A stretch of DNA of 64,000 bases, taken from Natrinema sp031626495. GTDB taxonomy: Archaea > Halobacteriota > Halobacteria > Halobacteriales > Natrialbaceae. The position numbers and the translations under genes are program-made. Below, in pieces: positions 56,953-64,000 of this stretch (positions within the stretch are counted from its first letter, which is position 1; every line of letters begins with the position of its first letter). The stretch spans positions 646,909 through 710,908 of the forward strand of contig NZ_JAMQOJ010000003.1 in NCBI RefSeq assembly GCF_031626495.1, written 5' to 3'. The notes under the pieces were generated by a model. The model did not search any database and was not told where the DNA came from. It was given only the letters and a program-made list of their open reading frames with translations.

Positions 56953-57552
56953 TCAGTTCCCCTCCGCGGCGGGGCTCCGCAGCCACTCGGTCGCGACGCG
57001 GGCGTCTTCGAGTCGGTTCACGTTCACTGCGAGTCGCGGGTCGTAGTACACGTCTGTCATGGCTGTGGAATCGTCGGTCGTGCCGACCACGTTGACCCCG
57101 GTCGGCGCGAGGTGGTCGTCGGGCTCGAGTCGCGAGTCGACACTGACCCCGAGTCGCCGCTTGAGCGCCGCGGGGACGCAAACGGTCCGCGAGCCGGTCC
57201 CGTCGCTGTGGGCTGCGAGCACCCGGTCGACGACGGGGCTCTCGAGCAGCGGCAGGTCCGCGGCGACGGTCAGCACCGGCGGCGAGATTTCGGGTCGCTC
57301 GAGGAGGTTCATCAGATCGGTCACGTACCCCTCGCCGGCCGTCTCGACCGTCGTCACGCCGGCAGACTCGAGGTGTGTCCGCGTTTCCGGCGCGTTCGAC
57401 GAGACGGCTGCGTAGGTCGTCTCGACGGCGCTCTCGCCGAGGGCCGCTAGCACGCGATCGACCATCGGCGTCCCGCCGATCGGATGCAGCGGCTTTTCGT
57501 GCGGGCTCTCGAGACGAGTGCCTTTCCCGCCGCACATCACGAGAGCGTCCAC
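56953..57552 (-). CDS. cobY: Adenosylcobinamide-phosphate guanylyltransferase CobY
   Basis: This 199-residue archaeal enzyme forms adenosylcobinamide-GDP from the phosphate and GTP, the non-homologous replacement of bacterial CobU. MCGGKGTRLESPHEKPLHPIGGTPM at residues 6-30 is the NTP-transferase start, and DLPLLESPVVD and a C-terminal VNRLEDARVATEW follow. The start is GTG 57552 (VDALVMCGGKG), which overlaps the end of cobS by 16 nt. No bacterial-type CobU is present. Confidence 0.92.
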   Translation of the reverse strand: MDALVMCGGKGTRLESPHEKPLHPIGGTPMVDRVLAALGESAVETTYAAVSSNAPETRTHLESAGVTTVETAGEGYVTDLMNLLERPEISPPVLTVAADLPLLESPVVDRVLAAHSDGTGSRTVCVPAALKRRLGVSVDSRLEPDDHLAPTGVNVVGTTDDSTAMTDVYYDPRLAVNVNRLEDARVATEWLRSPAAEGN

Positions 57553-58304
57553 GCGATCACCCCCAGGTGGACGCCGGCGACGCGGCCGATCTCGTTTGCC
57601 GCGCCGAAGATATCGCCGTTGATCCCGCCGAGGTGGCGGTTCGCCCAGTACCACGGCAGGCCGATGCCGGCGACGGCACCGCAGAGGGCCGCCGTCGCGG
57701 CGAGGGAGGGGAAGGTAAGCGCGACGGCGGGGAGCGCGACCGCCGCGGGTGCGGCGAACGAGGCAGGGCCGGACGCCGTGGTGAACTGCCGTCCCATTCC
57801 GTCGTGGCTCGCCGCTCCGAAGCAAGCCATCGCGGCCATCCCGAGTTTCGTCCCGACCTCGGCTGCGATCGCGACGCCGACCGCCGCGCGGACCGGAAGC
57901 CCCGCCAGTCCGAGGCCGCCCAGCGCCAGCGCGGCGACGGTGATCGCGACCGACAGGAGCGCGCCGACGCCGGTCGTCGTATCCTTCAACACCTCGCGGC
58001 GGCGCTCGAGGTCGCCGTGGACGACCAGCGCGTCGCCGAGATCCGCGATCCCGTCGAGGTGGTGGATCCCCGTCACGGCGTACACCGAAAGCAGGTAGCC
58101 GAGCGCGACGGTCGGCCCCGCGAGCGTCTCCGCGGCGAGCAGCGGAATCGCGGCCAGCGCGCCCGCGACGAGGCCGACGGCCGGGAACGCCGCCGGCGTC
58201 GACCGAAACGCGTCCCAGTCGCCGTCGCGGTACTCGACGGGGAGACGCGTCAGAAAGCCGCACGCGCCGCGGACGGCACCGAGCCAGCGGTGGATCGCGC
58301 TCAT
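57537..58304 (-). CDS. cobS: Adenosylcobinamide-GDP ribazoletransferase (cobalamin synthase)
   Basis: This 255-residue membrane enzyme joins the nucleotide loop to adenosylcobinamide-GDP, the last step. AVRGACGFLTRLPVEYRD is the typical start, and LDGIADLGDALVVHGDLERRREVLKDTTTGVGA carries the conserved DxxDxxD-like acidic motif. About five hydrophobic segments follow. ANRHLGGINGDIFGAANEIGR is the C-terminal signature. It overlaps cbiB by 4 nt (ATGA) and cobY by 16 nt. Confidence 0.93.
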   Translation of the reverse strand: MSAIHRWLGAVRGACGFLTRLPVEYRDGDWDAFRSTPAAFPAVGLVAGALAAIPLLAAETLAGPTVALGYLLSVYAVTGIHHLDGIADLGDALVVHGDLERRREVLKDTTTGVGALLSVAITVAALALGGLGLAGLPVRAAVGVAIAAEVGTKLGMAAMACFGAASHDGMGRQFTTASGPASFAAPAAVALPAVALTFPSLAATAALCGAVAGIGLPWYWANRHLGGINGDIFGAANEIGRVAGVHLGVIAWTLS

Positions 58305-59275
58305 CCCGCCACCTCCAGTGTCGTTCGGGCCAGAGACGCGAGTGCTGCACCGATCGCCGGTGCGGCGACCGCGAGTGCGACGGCGACGAGGACCGAGACA
58401 GCGGCTCCCCGTCCCACGAGAGAAACGGCTCGCTCGCCCTCGGCCAGCGTCGGCAGGTCCGCGTCGGGGTTGAGGGCGTAGACGTCGGGCTTCTCGAGGC
58501 GCACCGCGAGCGCGCAGGCGAGCGTCGCCATCGGCCAGCCGGAGTTGGGCGACGGCGGAACCCGCGCCCACGATCGAGCGCGGACGAGCGCGAGCGGGGC
58601 GGCCGCGCCGACGGCGATCGCAGCGGCGGCGACCCGCGCGGGCAGGTACATCACCGCGTCGTCCAGTCGCGCGCTCGCCGTCCCGACCGGCTTCGAGGGG
58701 TAGCCGAGCATCGAGTCGAGCGTGTTGACACCCTTGACCCAGGCGGCGGCCGCCGCGGCGGCCGGCAGCGAGACCGGCGCGAGCACGGCGAAGGGAAACA
58801 GCGTCGCGACCAGCCCGTCCGCGAGGTTCTCGGCCGCGCTCTCGACGGCGGCGCTGCGGAGTTCGCCCGCCGAAAGCGTCGACGTATCGCGGCCGACGAG
58901 TCCGACGACTTCCTCGCGGGCGCGTTCTACGTCGCCGTCGGTCGCGCCGACGACGTCGGCAGTAAGCTCGAGCAGCGAGCGCAGGCTCGTCGTCAGAAAG
59001 AGGACGAGCGCGGCGGCGATACCGCCGGTCATCGGATGCAACGCAGCCGCTGAGACGACTACCCCGCCGACGACTGCGGCGGGGACGAGCGGAGCGAGGG
59101 CGGCGATCGCGACGCCGACCAGCCGCTGACCGCGGTCGGACTCGCTCCACTCCCTGTCGAGGGCGTCGACGAGCCGGCCGAACCACGCCACCGGATGGAG
59201 GGAGGTCGGCGGCTCGCCGAGCAGCAGGTCGAGGCTGAACGCCAGCCCGATCACGGCGAGTGCCGTCAGCGTCAC
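58301..59275 (-). CDS. cbiB: Adenosylcobinamide-phosphate synthase CbiB
   Basis: This 324-residue membrane protein attaches the aminopropanol phosphate arm to cobyric acid. LDLLLGEPPTSLHPVAWFGRLVDALDREW is the family N-terminal signature, and ESAAENLADGLVATLFPF and YPSKPVGTASARLDDAVMYLPARV are conserved further on. About four to six membrane segments are present. Its end overlaps the cobS ATG. It is the second gene of the operon after the HAD protein. Confidence 0.92.
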   Translation of the reverse strand: MTLTALAVIGLAFSLDLLLGEPPTSLHPVAWFGRLVDALDREWSESDRGQRLVGVAIAALAPLVPAAVVGGVVVSAAALHPMTGGIAAALVLFLTTSLRSLLELTADVVGATDGDVERAREEVVGLVGRDTSTLSAGELRSAAVESAAENLADGLVATLFPFAVLAPVSLPAAAAAAAWVKGVNTLDSMLGYPSKPVGTASARLDDAVMYLPARVAAAAIAVGAAAPLALVRARSWARVPPSPNSGWPMATLACALAVRLEKPDVYALNPDADLPTLAEGERAVSLVGRGAAVSVLVAVALAVAAPAIGAALASLARTTLEVAG

Positions 59276-59311
59276 GTCGTCGCCTCCATGTCGTCAGAAC
59301 GATGCGGCCGC

Positions 59312-59953
59312 TCACTCATGGCTACTGCGTTCGCCGGAGGCCCCCAGCCGCGACGGCACGTCCGCGAGCGACAGCTCCTCGAGCAGCAGCGCCGTCCCGC
59401 CGACGGCTTCGACCCCGCCGTCCGCGTCCGGATCGTCGCCGACGTGGATCAGTTCGTCGGGGGCGACGCCGAGCCGGTCGGCGGTCTGTTCGAAGATCTC
59501 GGGGGCGGGCTTGCGCCAGCCGCAGCCGACGCTCGTGACGATGGCGTCGAAGTCGTCGCGCTCGAACTCGGACCTGACGAGCGTCCGGCCGACCAGCTCC
59601 GGGACGCTGCAGTTCGAACAGAGGGCGACCGGCCCTCGCTCGCGGGCGGCATCGACCGCCTCGAGTGCGCCCGGCCTAGTCTCGACGGTCGGATCGAACG
59701 CCGCGACGACCGCGCGCCTGGCCGCGTTGTGCTCGTAGTCGACGCCGCGGCTCGCGAGCGCCCGCGAGACGTGGGCCGGCAGCGGTACCTCTGCGCCCTC
59801 GGGCGCGTCGACGTGTGGCTCGGCGTAGGCGTCGGCCCAGTCGTCCGGCACCGCTACGTCTCGCTTCTCGAGCTCGGTCGCGACGGCTGCGGCCGGGTCG
59901 TCCGGGCGGTCGGCGGTCACCAGCGTTCCGAATAGGTCGAACGATACTCCCAC
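59312..59953 (-). CDS. HAD-family phosphatase (first gene of the cobamide operon)
   Basis: This 213-residue HAD hydrolase begins VSFDLFGTLVTADRP (motif I DxFGT with one Asp). It has ALCSNCSVPE (motif II) and GWRKPAPEIFEQTADRLG (motif III lysine), followed by IHVGDDPDADGGVEAVGG (motif IV). Its substrate is unknown; a dephosphorylation step in cobamide metabolism, such as alpha-ribazole phosphate removal, is possible because it is the first gene of the operon, 36 nt before cbiB. This is inference. Confidence 0.88.
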   Translation of the reverse strand: MGVSFDLFGTLVTADRPDDPAAAVATELEKRDVAVPDDWADAYAEPHVDAPEGAEVPLPAHVSRALASRGVDYEHNAARRAVVAAFDPTVETRPGALEAVDAARERGPVALCSNCSVPELVGRTLVRSEFERDDFDAIVTSVGCGWRKPAPEIFEQTADRLGVAPDELIHVGDDPDADGGVEAVGGTALLLEELSLADVPSRLGASGERSSHE

Positions 59954-59977
59954 GATCGTGTGACTACCACAAGTTGA

Positions 59978-59985
59978 CTTTAATT
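59978..59985 (-). promoter_or_regulatory. TATA-like box of the cobamide operon
   Basis: ATTAAAG on the minus strand is centred 28 nt upstream of the HAD gene ATG (59953). No other strong box is seen within the operon, so all eight genes probably share this promoter. Confidence 0.6.
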
Positions 59986-60061
59986 TCGCGGTCCGCGAGC
60001 GGTCGTCGCGACGACGGGGCGCGCTCGAGCCGGTGACGAAAATCGAGATTCAGCCGCGGGC

Positions 60062-60673
60062 TCAGTCGAGCCGGGCGAACGCGAGGTTGCCCGAGATGTT
60101 CTTGATGTAGATGTCGACCACGTCGCCCTCCTCCGCGCCGGGGACGAAGATCGTGTAGCTGCCCTTCTCGGCGACGCCGTCGCCCTTGCGGCCGGTTCCG
60201 GTGATCTCGACGGTGTAGGTCTGGCCCTCCTCGACGGCGTCTTGCTGCTGTTGTTGCTGGCTGCTCGTCGAGCGCTTGGTGACCGGCCGGAACGCACCGC
60301 AGGCGTCACAGCGGAGCATCGGCGTTCGATCCTCGCGAACGAGGCGGGTGTCGGGGAGGCCACACTCCGAACAGAGGACGTACTCGTCGACGTAGGCGTC
60401 GATCGCCGCGTCGAAGTCCTGCTGGGAGAACGACCCGTTGTACCGTCCACGGCCGTTCTCGAGTTTGCCGCTGGTCCCCAGCTCGCGCTGGATGAACCGG
60501 TGGAGGTGCTCGGTCTCTCGGGAGAGCACGTCGGAGATTTCGTCGAGATTAGTTACGCGCGTGAACGCGCCGTCCTTCTGGGGCTGCGGGTCGGGGATCT
60601 GCAGTCGCTGTTCGTCGCCCCCGATATCGGGGACGTCGTCCATCGCTCGGTCGAGACTCGATTCGTAATCCAT
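60062..60673 (-). CDS. eif2b: Translation initiation factor aIF-2 beta fused to a TRAM domain
   Basis: This is a 203-residue protein. Residues 1-135 form aIF2-beta: the helical start, FTRVTNLDEISDVLSRETEHLHRFIQRELGTSG, and a C4 zinc ribbon (CSECGLPDTRLVR... CDACGAFR). A Gln-rich linker follows (SSQQQQQQDAV). Residues 148-203 are a TRAM-type OB fold (GQTYTVEITGTGRKGDGVAEKG... GDVVDIYIKNISGNLAFARL), likely to bind RNA. The fusion is, as far as I know, typical of haloarchaea and absent from most other archaea. A TATA-like GATTTACG is centred 27 nt upstream. Confidence 0.93.
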   Translation of the reverse strand: MDYESSLDRAMDDVPDIGGDEQRLQIPDPQPQKDGAFTRVTNLDEISDVLSRETEHLHRFIQRELGTSGKLENGRGRYNGSFSQQDFDAAIDAYVDEYVLCSECGLPDTRLVREDRTPMLRCDACGAFRPVTKRSTSSQQQQQQDAVEEGQTYTVEITGTGRKGDGVAEKGSYTIFVPGAEEGDVVDIYIKNISGNLAFARLD

Positions 60674-60785
60674 ACGCGAGAACAGGTGACGGGAACGTAA
60701 ATCCGTTCTGCTATCATGATCTACCCGACAGCGTCGAGATAACTACCGATTACGGCGGCACGGGCCGGCGATGAACGCGGGGGAC

Positions 60786-61172
60786 TCAGTACGTGGTGCC
60801 GCCGCTCTCTCCGAGCGATCCCTGTTTTTGCTCGTCCAGTTCGTCGAGATCGCGTTCGTCGTTGGCCTCGTTCGGGCTGCCCGCCTCGCCGGTGATCTCG
60901 CCGTAGACGGCTTCGCGTGCTTCCTCGGCCGAGTCGTACTGCTCGTCGACCAGCCGGTCGAAGACCGCCCCGAGCGTCTCCGTCTCGTTGGGCATGTCGA
61001 TCGGTTCGTCGCCGTACTCGGTCGCGAGTTCCTCGCTCGTGACCGGGTACTCTACGTCTCCGAGATGGCGCTCGACGTCCTCGAGGATCGATTCGGTGTG
61101 GGCCGCCCGCTCGGATTTGCGTTGGTTGGCGCGATCCTGCACGCGGTCGTGACTCCGTCCGTCGTCGCTCAT
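60786..61172 (-). CDS. DUF5789-type haloarchaeal protein
   Basis: This 128-residue acidic protein starts MSDDGRSHDRVQDRANQRKSE. The core is ILEDVERHLGDVEYPVTSEELATEYGDEPIDMPNETETLGAVFDRL followed by EEAREAVYGEI, which fits the DUF5789 pattern of haloarchaeal proteins of unknown role. The C-terminal tail is low-complexity and acidic. It is a single gene. Confidence 0.72.
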   Translation of the reverse strand: MSDDGRSHDRVQDRANQRKSERAAHTESILEDVERHLGDVEYPVTSEELATEYGDEPIDMPNETETLGAVFDRLVDEQYDSAEEAREAVYGEITGEAGSPNEANDERDLDELDEQKQGSLGESGGTTY

Positions 61173-61573
61173 AGGGGGAGGTATCGTTACCCGTCGGAAA
61201 AGCGGCCGGCAGGCAAATGCACCGTCGGCCGTCGATTAACCGCCCTCTATAGTGCTCTATTCGGAAATTATACAGCGTTATCCCACCCGTCTACCGACGT
61301 TCAGTCGGCGTGTCTGTTCCCCCTCGTGCCAGCCGTCACGCGAGTTACCGACGACTCTGTGTTTCCCGGGCACGCCCAGCCACTCTCTACACCCCCGCCG
61401 CTGGCGAGCCACCAGCGGCACACCCCCATCACTGCATCGCTCTCGACCGAACGGTTCGTGCGGTCCCTCGCTGACGAGCCGCAGCTGTTGTTACGCGAGA
61501 AACAACTTCGTTGGTATCACTCGGATCCTCACAGGAGCTATTTATTGACGGTTCGACGACCATCACCGCGAGA
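61173..61573. other. Intergenic region without a supported gene
   Basis: No gene is supported. A 7-bp hairpin CCGCTGG/CCAGCGG lies at 61398-61418, and TATTTATTG near 61537-61545 is likely the promoter of the gene at 61574. A TATAGTGCTCTATTC segment near 61248-61263 is AT-rich without a clear function. Confidence 0.5.
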
Positions 61574-61765
61574 ATGGACGAAACCGACGCCGATCGACGA
61601 ACGATCGCCGCGTGCGAGCAGTGTGGTTCGCTTTACGCCGCACTCGAGTTCGCCGACGAAACGCTTCGACCGATCGGCCGCCGGGACGGTTGTCAGTGCG
61701 GGTGCACGGAATTCGTTCAGGTGAGCGGATCGCTTTCGGAGTCGTCGGACGGGGACGACGATTAG
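61574..61765 (+). CDS. Small zinc-binding protein
   Basis: This 63-residue protein starts MDETDADRRTIAACEQCGSL, with CEQCG (about 14-18) and a second cluster CQCGCTEF (about 41-48), which has three cysteines. It is a probable zinc ribbon. The Ser/Glu/Asp-rich tail is typical of haloarchaeal mini-proteins. The start is supported by TATTTATTG about 32 nt upstream. The function is unknown. Confidence 0.62.
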   Translation: MDETDADRRTIAACEQCGSLYAALEFADETLRPIGRRDGCQCGCTEFVQVSGSLSESSDGDDD

Positions 61766-61975
61766 CGCGGTCGGCGTGACAGCTGTTTTCGGCTCGAGAC
61801 GCGACCACTGGACGACGAGCGTCGTGACCGATCCGCGGTAACGTCTGTCGACCGGCCGGCGACGCATTTTCAGCGGGCCACTACCGCGCGTTTCGGACGG
61901 CCTTCGGAAATCGGCTTCGCGCCCAAACGGCCGCCTACTCCACGTAGAAGCGCTCTACCGTCAGGTACGGCGCTC

Positions 61976-61982
61976 ATATATA
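61976..61982 (+). promoter_or_regulatory. TATA-like box upstream of the small ORF at 62010
   Basis: CATATATAG is centred 31 nt upstream of ATG 62010, a very clear TATA match. It is far (170 nt) from the PGF-CTERM gene start at 62153, so the transcript should open with the small ORF. Confidence 0.6.
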
Positions 61983-62009
61983 GAACGGGTGATCCGGTAC
62001 GTCAGCGCG

Positions 62010-62150
62010 ATGATCCGTACTGCAGCGGGACTGTCATCGTCGCTGGACTGTGTCACGATCGAACCGATCGGTGACGTCACGCGCCCCGGTCAACGCGGCG
62101 CGGGATCACTGGTCGAAGCCGCCGGCAAGGAAACCGGAGGCGAGGCGTGA
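62010..62150 (+). CDS. Upstream small ORF (46 residues), coupled to the PGF-CTERM gene
   Basis: The frame begins MIRTAAGLSSSLDCVTIEPIG and ends at TGA 62148-62150, 2 nt before the next ATG (TGACTATG). With the TATA-like box 31 nt upstream, it would be translated from the 5' end of the message. It has no cysteine pair and no membrane segment. It may be a real mini-protein or a coupling leader. Confidence 0.45.
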   Translation: MIRTAAGLSSSLDCVTIEPIGDVTRPGQRGAGSLVEAAGKETGGEA

Positions 62151-62152
62151 CT

Positions 62153-63112
62153 ATGCGCGGGAGACGAACACTCCGAGCGCGAGTCGCGGGTAGAACCCGA
62201 ACGCTCCTGGCGCTCGGACTGGGGCTCGCCGTGATCGCCAGCCTCGTCGCGATGAGCGCCGCGGGAGCCGTCGCACAGGACGCGAACGAGTCCGTGTCGG
62301 AGGAGGCGTACGTCGAACCCGCGCCGGAGCCGGGTGACCCGTACTTCGAGGCGAGGGCCGACGACGGGACCTGGGTGAGTTACGAGAACCCGCGCGACGA
62401 GTACCGAAGTCCATATCTCGGGGACGGCTCGGGGAAGATTTGCGTCACGCTGGTCAACGAGAACGGCGATCCGGTCATCGGCGAGTCGGTGCCGGACACG
62501 AAGGTGACGATCCCGACCGGCGGGGCGACGACGTGGCACTCCGAGGCCGATCCGATCACCGTGAAGTTCCCGATGAACGACCACTACAACTTCCCGCTCG
62601 ACGGCGACCAGTTCGGGACCAGCCCGGACGTCGCGCAGGGCGACGGCTACATGGACTCCCACTGCTACGAGTTCCACGGGAACCCCGAAGATGCGACCAT
62701 CTCGTACGGCGAAGCACAAATTAGCGGTCAGTACGCCGACCGGATCGAGGTCGCCGGCTACATCCAGCAGACGCCCGCAGGCGATGGCTGGGACACGGAC
62801 ATCGATCCGGTCGCCGCCGCGGAGCCCTACGAGGAAGCTGGCGGCGGCTGGACCTACGACGCGGCCGAGAACTCGACCCACGGTCAGGCGGTCGTCGTCC
62901 TCCAGCTCGACGCGCCGGCCGACGAACGCCCCGAGTCCTCGAACACGTCGGACACCGCCGACAACGAGTCGACGGAGCAGCCGACCGGCTCCAACGAGAG
63001 CACCGGTGGGGACGGATCCGAATCCGACGGCGGCGACGAGATGCCCGGCTTCGGTGTCCTCGCGGCCGGCGTCGCCCTCTCGATTGCGGTCCTCGCCCGC
63101 ACGAGGGGCTAA
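62153..63112 (+). CDS. Secreted PGF-CTERM surface protein
   Basis: This 319-residue protein has an N-terminal basic region then a signal segment (LLALGLGLAVIASLVAMSAAGAVAQ). The body (about 45-255) is rich in Tyr, Trp, Asp and Gly (DPYFEARADDGTWVSYENPRDEY, NENGDPVIGESVPDTKVTIPTGG, MDSHCYEFHGN) with two cysteines that may form a disulfide. A Ser/Thr/Asn-rich stalk leads to the sorting signal MPGFGVLAAGVALSIAVLARTRG. It should be processed by archaeosortase A. The binding role is unknown. It follows a 46-residue ORF from a shared promoter. Confidence 0.88.
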   Translation: MRGRRTLRARVAGRTRTLLALGLGLAVIASLVAMSAAGAVAQDANESVSEEAYVEPAPEPGDPYFEARADDGTWVSYENPRDEYRSPYLGDGSGKICVTLVNENGDPVIGESVPDTKVTIPTGGATTWHSEADPITVKFPMNDHYNFPLDGDQFGTSPDVAQGDGYMDSHCYEFHGNPEDATISYGEAQISGQYADRIEVAGYIQQTPAGDGWDTDIDPVAAAEPYEEAGGGWTYDAAENSTHGQAVVVLQLDAPADERPESSNTSDTADNESTEQPTGSNESTGGDGSESDGGDEMPGFGVLAAGVALSIAVLARTRG

Positions 63113-63221
63113 CCGCGAGCGGCCAGCCGTGACGCCAGCGATCGCTCTCGAGTCGGTCGCCGAAACACGGCCGCTATCGGAACCGAGGAGGTTTTGACTG
63201 TCGCCGTGAGACACCCGGCAA

Positions 63222-63449
63222 ATGACGAACACGAGCGACTCGGACGAGGACGATCCGCGGGTTCCGGTCGTCTGCCCCGACTGCGAAACGACCTCCCGCG
63301 TTCCGCTGGCGGACGTTGCCGATGCGATCGACCGCCACAACGAGCAGTTACACGACGGCGACGACGTCGCATCGGTCGATCCCGACGTCGCCGACCGGAT
63401 CGCGGACCTCGTCGCCACCGAACTCGGGCTACTCGAGGACGACGCGTAA
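63222..63449 (+). CDS. Small zinc-finger-like protein
   Basis: This 75-residue protein starts MTNTSDSDEDDPRVPVVCPDCETTS, with a single CPDC pair at about 18-21, HNEQLHDGDD offering two histidines, and a helical acidic tail (VADRIADLVATELGLLEDDA). A C2H2-type finger is possible. It is a separate gene, transcribed toward the convergent DUF7344 gene. The function is unknown. Confidence 0.62.
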   Translation: MTNTSDSDEDDPRVPVVCPDCETTSRVPLADVADAIDRHNEQLHDGDDVASVDPDVADRIADLVATELGLLEDDA

Positions 63450-63484
63450 CTCGACGGAACGAGGCGACGGACTCGGCCGTCCGT

Positions 63485-63823
63485 CTACATGTCCTGCGTG
63501 TCGTCTCGAGTGGGACAGGAGTCGATACGTCGCGCAGACGAATCGTAGTCGATGAGACCGATATCGGTCATCATCGGGAGGTGAACGTGGTGGAGTTCGA
63601 CGGCGACATCCGAGACGGACGCCTCGTCGACCGCGTCGACGCCGTCCTCTCGGGCGACGATTCCCGCCGCCAGCTCCGAGAGGTCGACCGGCTCGGAGAC
63701 GCCCGTGAGGACGTCGAGCGTCAGTTTGCGCCGCGTCGACGTGAGCCGTCGGTGACCGTCGATATCGAGCTCTTCCGGAAGGTGCGGTCGATTCTGCACA
63801 GATTCGTGTGCGGGGTAGGTCAT
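63485..63823 (-). CDS. DUF7344-type winged-helix protein
   Basis: This 112-residue protein has a DNA-binding-like core: STRRKLTLDVLTGVSEPVDLSELAAGIVAREDG and a beta wing with VSDVAVELHHVHLPMMTDIGLIDYD. It matches the haloarchaeal DUF7344 winged-helix family, whose members are probable transcription regulators. The target is unknown. It lies between a zinc-finger gene and the IS element at the right edge. Confidence 0.75.
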   Translation of the reverse strand: MTYPAHESVQNRPHLPEELDIDGHRRLTSTRRKLTLDVLTGVSEPVDLSELAAGIVAREDGVDAVDEASVSDVAVELHHVHLPMMTDIGLIDYDSSARRIDSCPTRDDTQDM

Positions 63824-63930
63824 AGAGATGCTCGTGCTGGCCGGCCAGCGGTGGCCTGCATATGTCTCAACAGGGCACCGTCTAGTTAGCGCGGTTTGAG
63901 AAGCGAGCAGGTCGTAGAGCTAGTTTGGCT

Positions 63931-64000
63931 ATGATGCTCGCAGACCTGCTCAGCGAGTGCTACGCGGCGGAATTGGATGAAGCTTGGGAGCGTGAGCGGA
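63931..64000 (+). mobile_element. 5' end of an IS6-like transposase, cut by the window edge
   Basis: ATG 63931 begins MMLADLLSECYAAELDEAW followed by ERER up to the last base. This matches, from memory, the N-terminus of a group of haloarchaeal IS6-family transposases. Upstream, GTTAGCGCGGTTTGAGAAGC (63887-63906) may be the element's terminal repeat. The DDE catalytic core lies beyond the window, so activity cannot be judged. Confidence 0.5.

Noticed and set aside
57375..58481. 368-residue frame antisense to cobY, cobS and cbiB
   Set aside because: Shadow of three well-identified operon genes, with an Arg/Asp/Glu repeat composition.
62090..63418. 442-residue frame antisense to the PGF-CTERM protein
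   Set aside because: It spans several real genes, has no signal or domain, and the sense gene has a signal peptide and sorting tail.
1..64000. tRNA, rRNA or other structured RNA genes
   Set aside because: I looked for T-arm GGTTCRAATC-type motifs with matching acceptor stems and found only chance matches inside protein genes.

Overview
The window is chromosomal DNA from an extremely halophilic archaeon (class Halobacteria). The evidence is very high GC, strongly acidic proteins with Asp/Glu-rich stretches, TATA-like boxes 26-31 nt upstream of start codons with little or no leader, two PGF-CTERM surface proteins, Bat/HTH_10 regulators, bacterioruberin carotenoid genes and archaeal-type translation proteins (aIF1A, aIF2-beta, Pth2, Trm1). 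A Natrinema/Haloterrigena-like member of the Natrialbales is my guess; the sequence alone does not prove it.

Layout. 1-2105: a family 4 uracil-DNA glycosylase, a frame-disrupted membrane protein and hisH. 2106-4502: a probable replication origin, with nine copies of a TATACAGCGGCAC-type repeat on the + strand plus one inverted copy flanking AT-rich DNA, next to an orc1/cdc6 gene. 4651-22066: housekeeping genes (SWIM protein, trm1, YihY-type membrane protein, Vms1-like release factor, dcd, nat, pth2, EamA transporter, spermidine-synthase-like protein, YchF GTPase, ArsA with a coupled partner, CobW protein). 22169-31904: small membrane proteins, an 87-bp foldback element, cstA, an aminotransferase with insertion-sequence scars upstream, uspA, NAD(P)HX dehydratase and gdh with an overlooked 46-residue zinc-ribbon gene. 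32019-45390: two PAS/GAF/HTH_10 regulators, an ERCC4 nuclease, msrB, a PGF-CTERM protein, crtB, and the crtD-lyeJ-cruF operon for bacterioruberin. 45507-53502: TauE-type exporter, aIF1A, a large Tat lipoprotein, YkgJ and CBS proteins, an FAH-family enzyme and two tandem copies of a small PRC-barrel-like gene. 53624-59953: a tightly packed cobamide operon (HAD-cbiB-cobS-cobY-cobT-cobD-cbiZ-unknown) read from one promoter. 60062-64000: aIF2-beta with a TRAM tail, small proteins, a second PGF-CTERM protein preceded by a coupled small ORF, a winged-helix protein and the 5' end of an IS6-like transposase cut by the window edge.

How the parts work together. The origin and orc1 form one replication unit. 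The Bat-like regulator at 38918 lies directly before crtB and 1.5 kb from the convergent crtD-lyeJ-cruF operon, so carotenoid supply may be under light/redox control. The cobamide operon covers cobinamide salvage (cbiZ, cbiB) and nucleotide-loop assembly (cobY, cobS, cobT, cobD). At least nine proteins under 80 residues carry CxxC or C2H2 zinc motifs. The least expected observations are the origin repeat architecture, an exact X-XXY-YYZ heptamer at a frame break (1192-1198), two promoter-proximal small ORFs coupled to downstream genes (23292 and 62010), the foldback element at 22515 and an IS605-type right end abutting the aminotransferase start. No tRNA, rRNA or CRISPR array was recognised.
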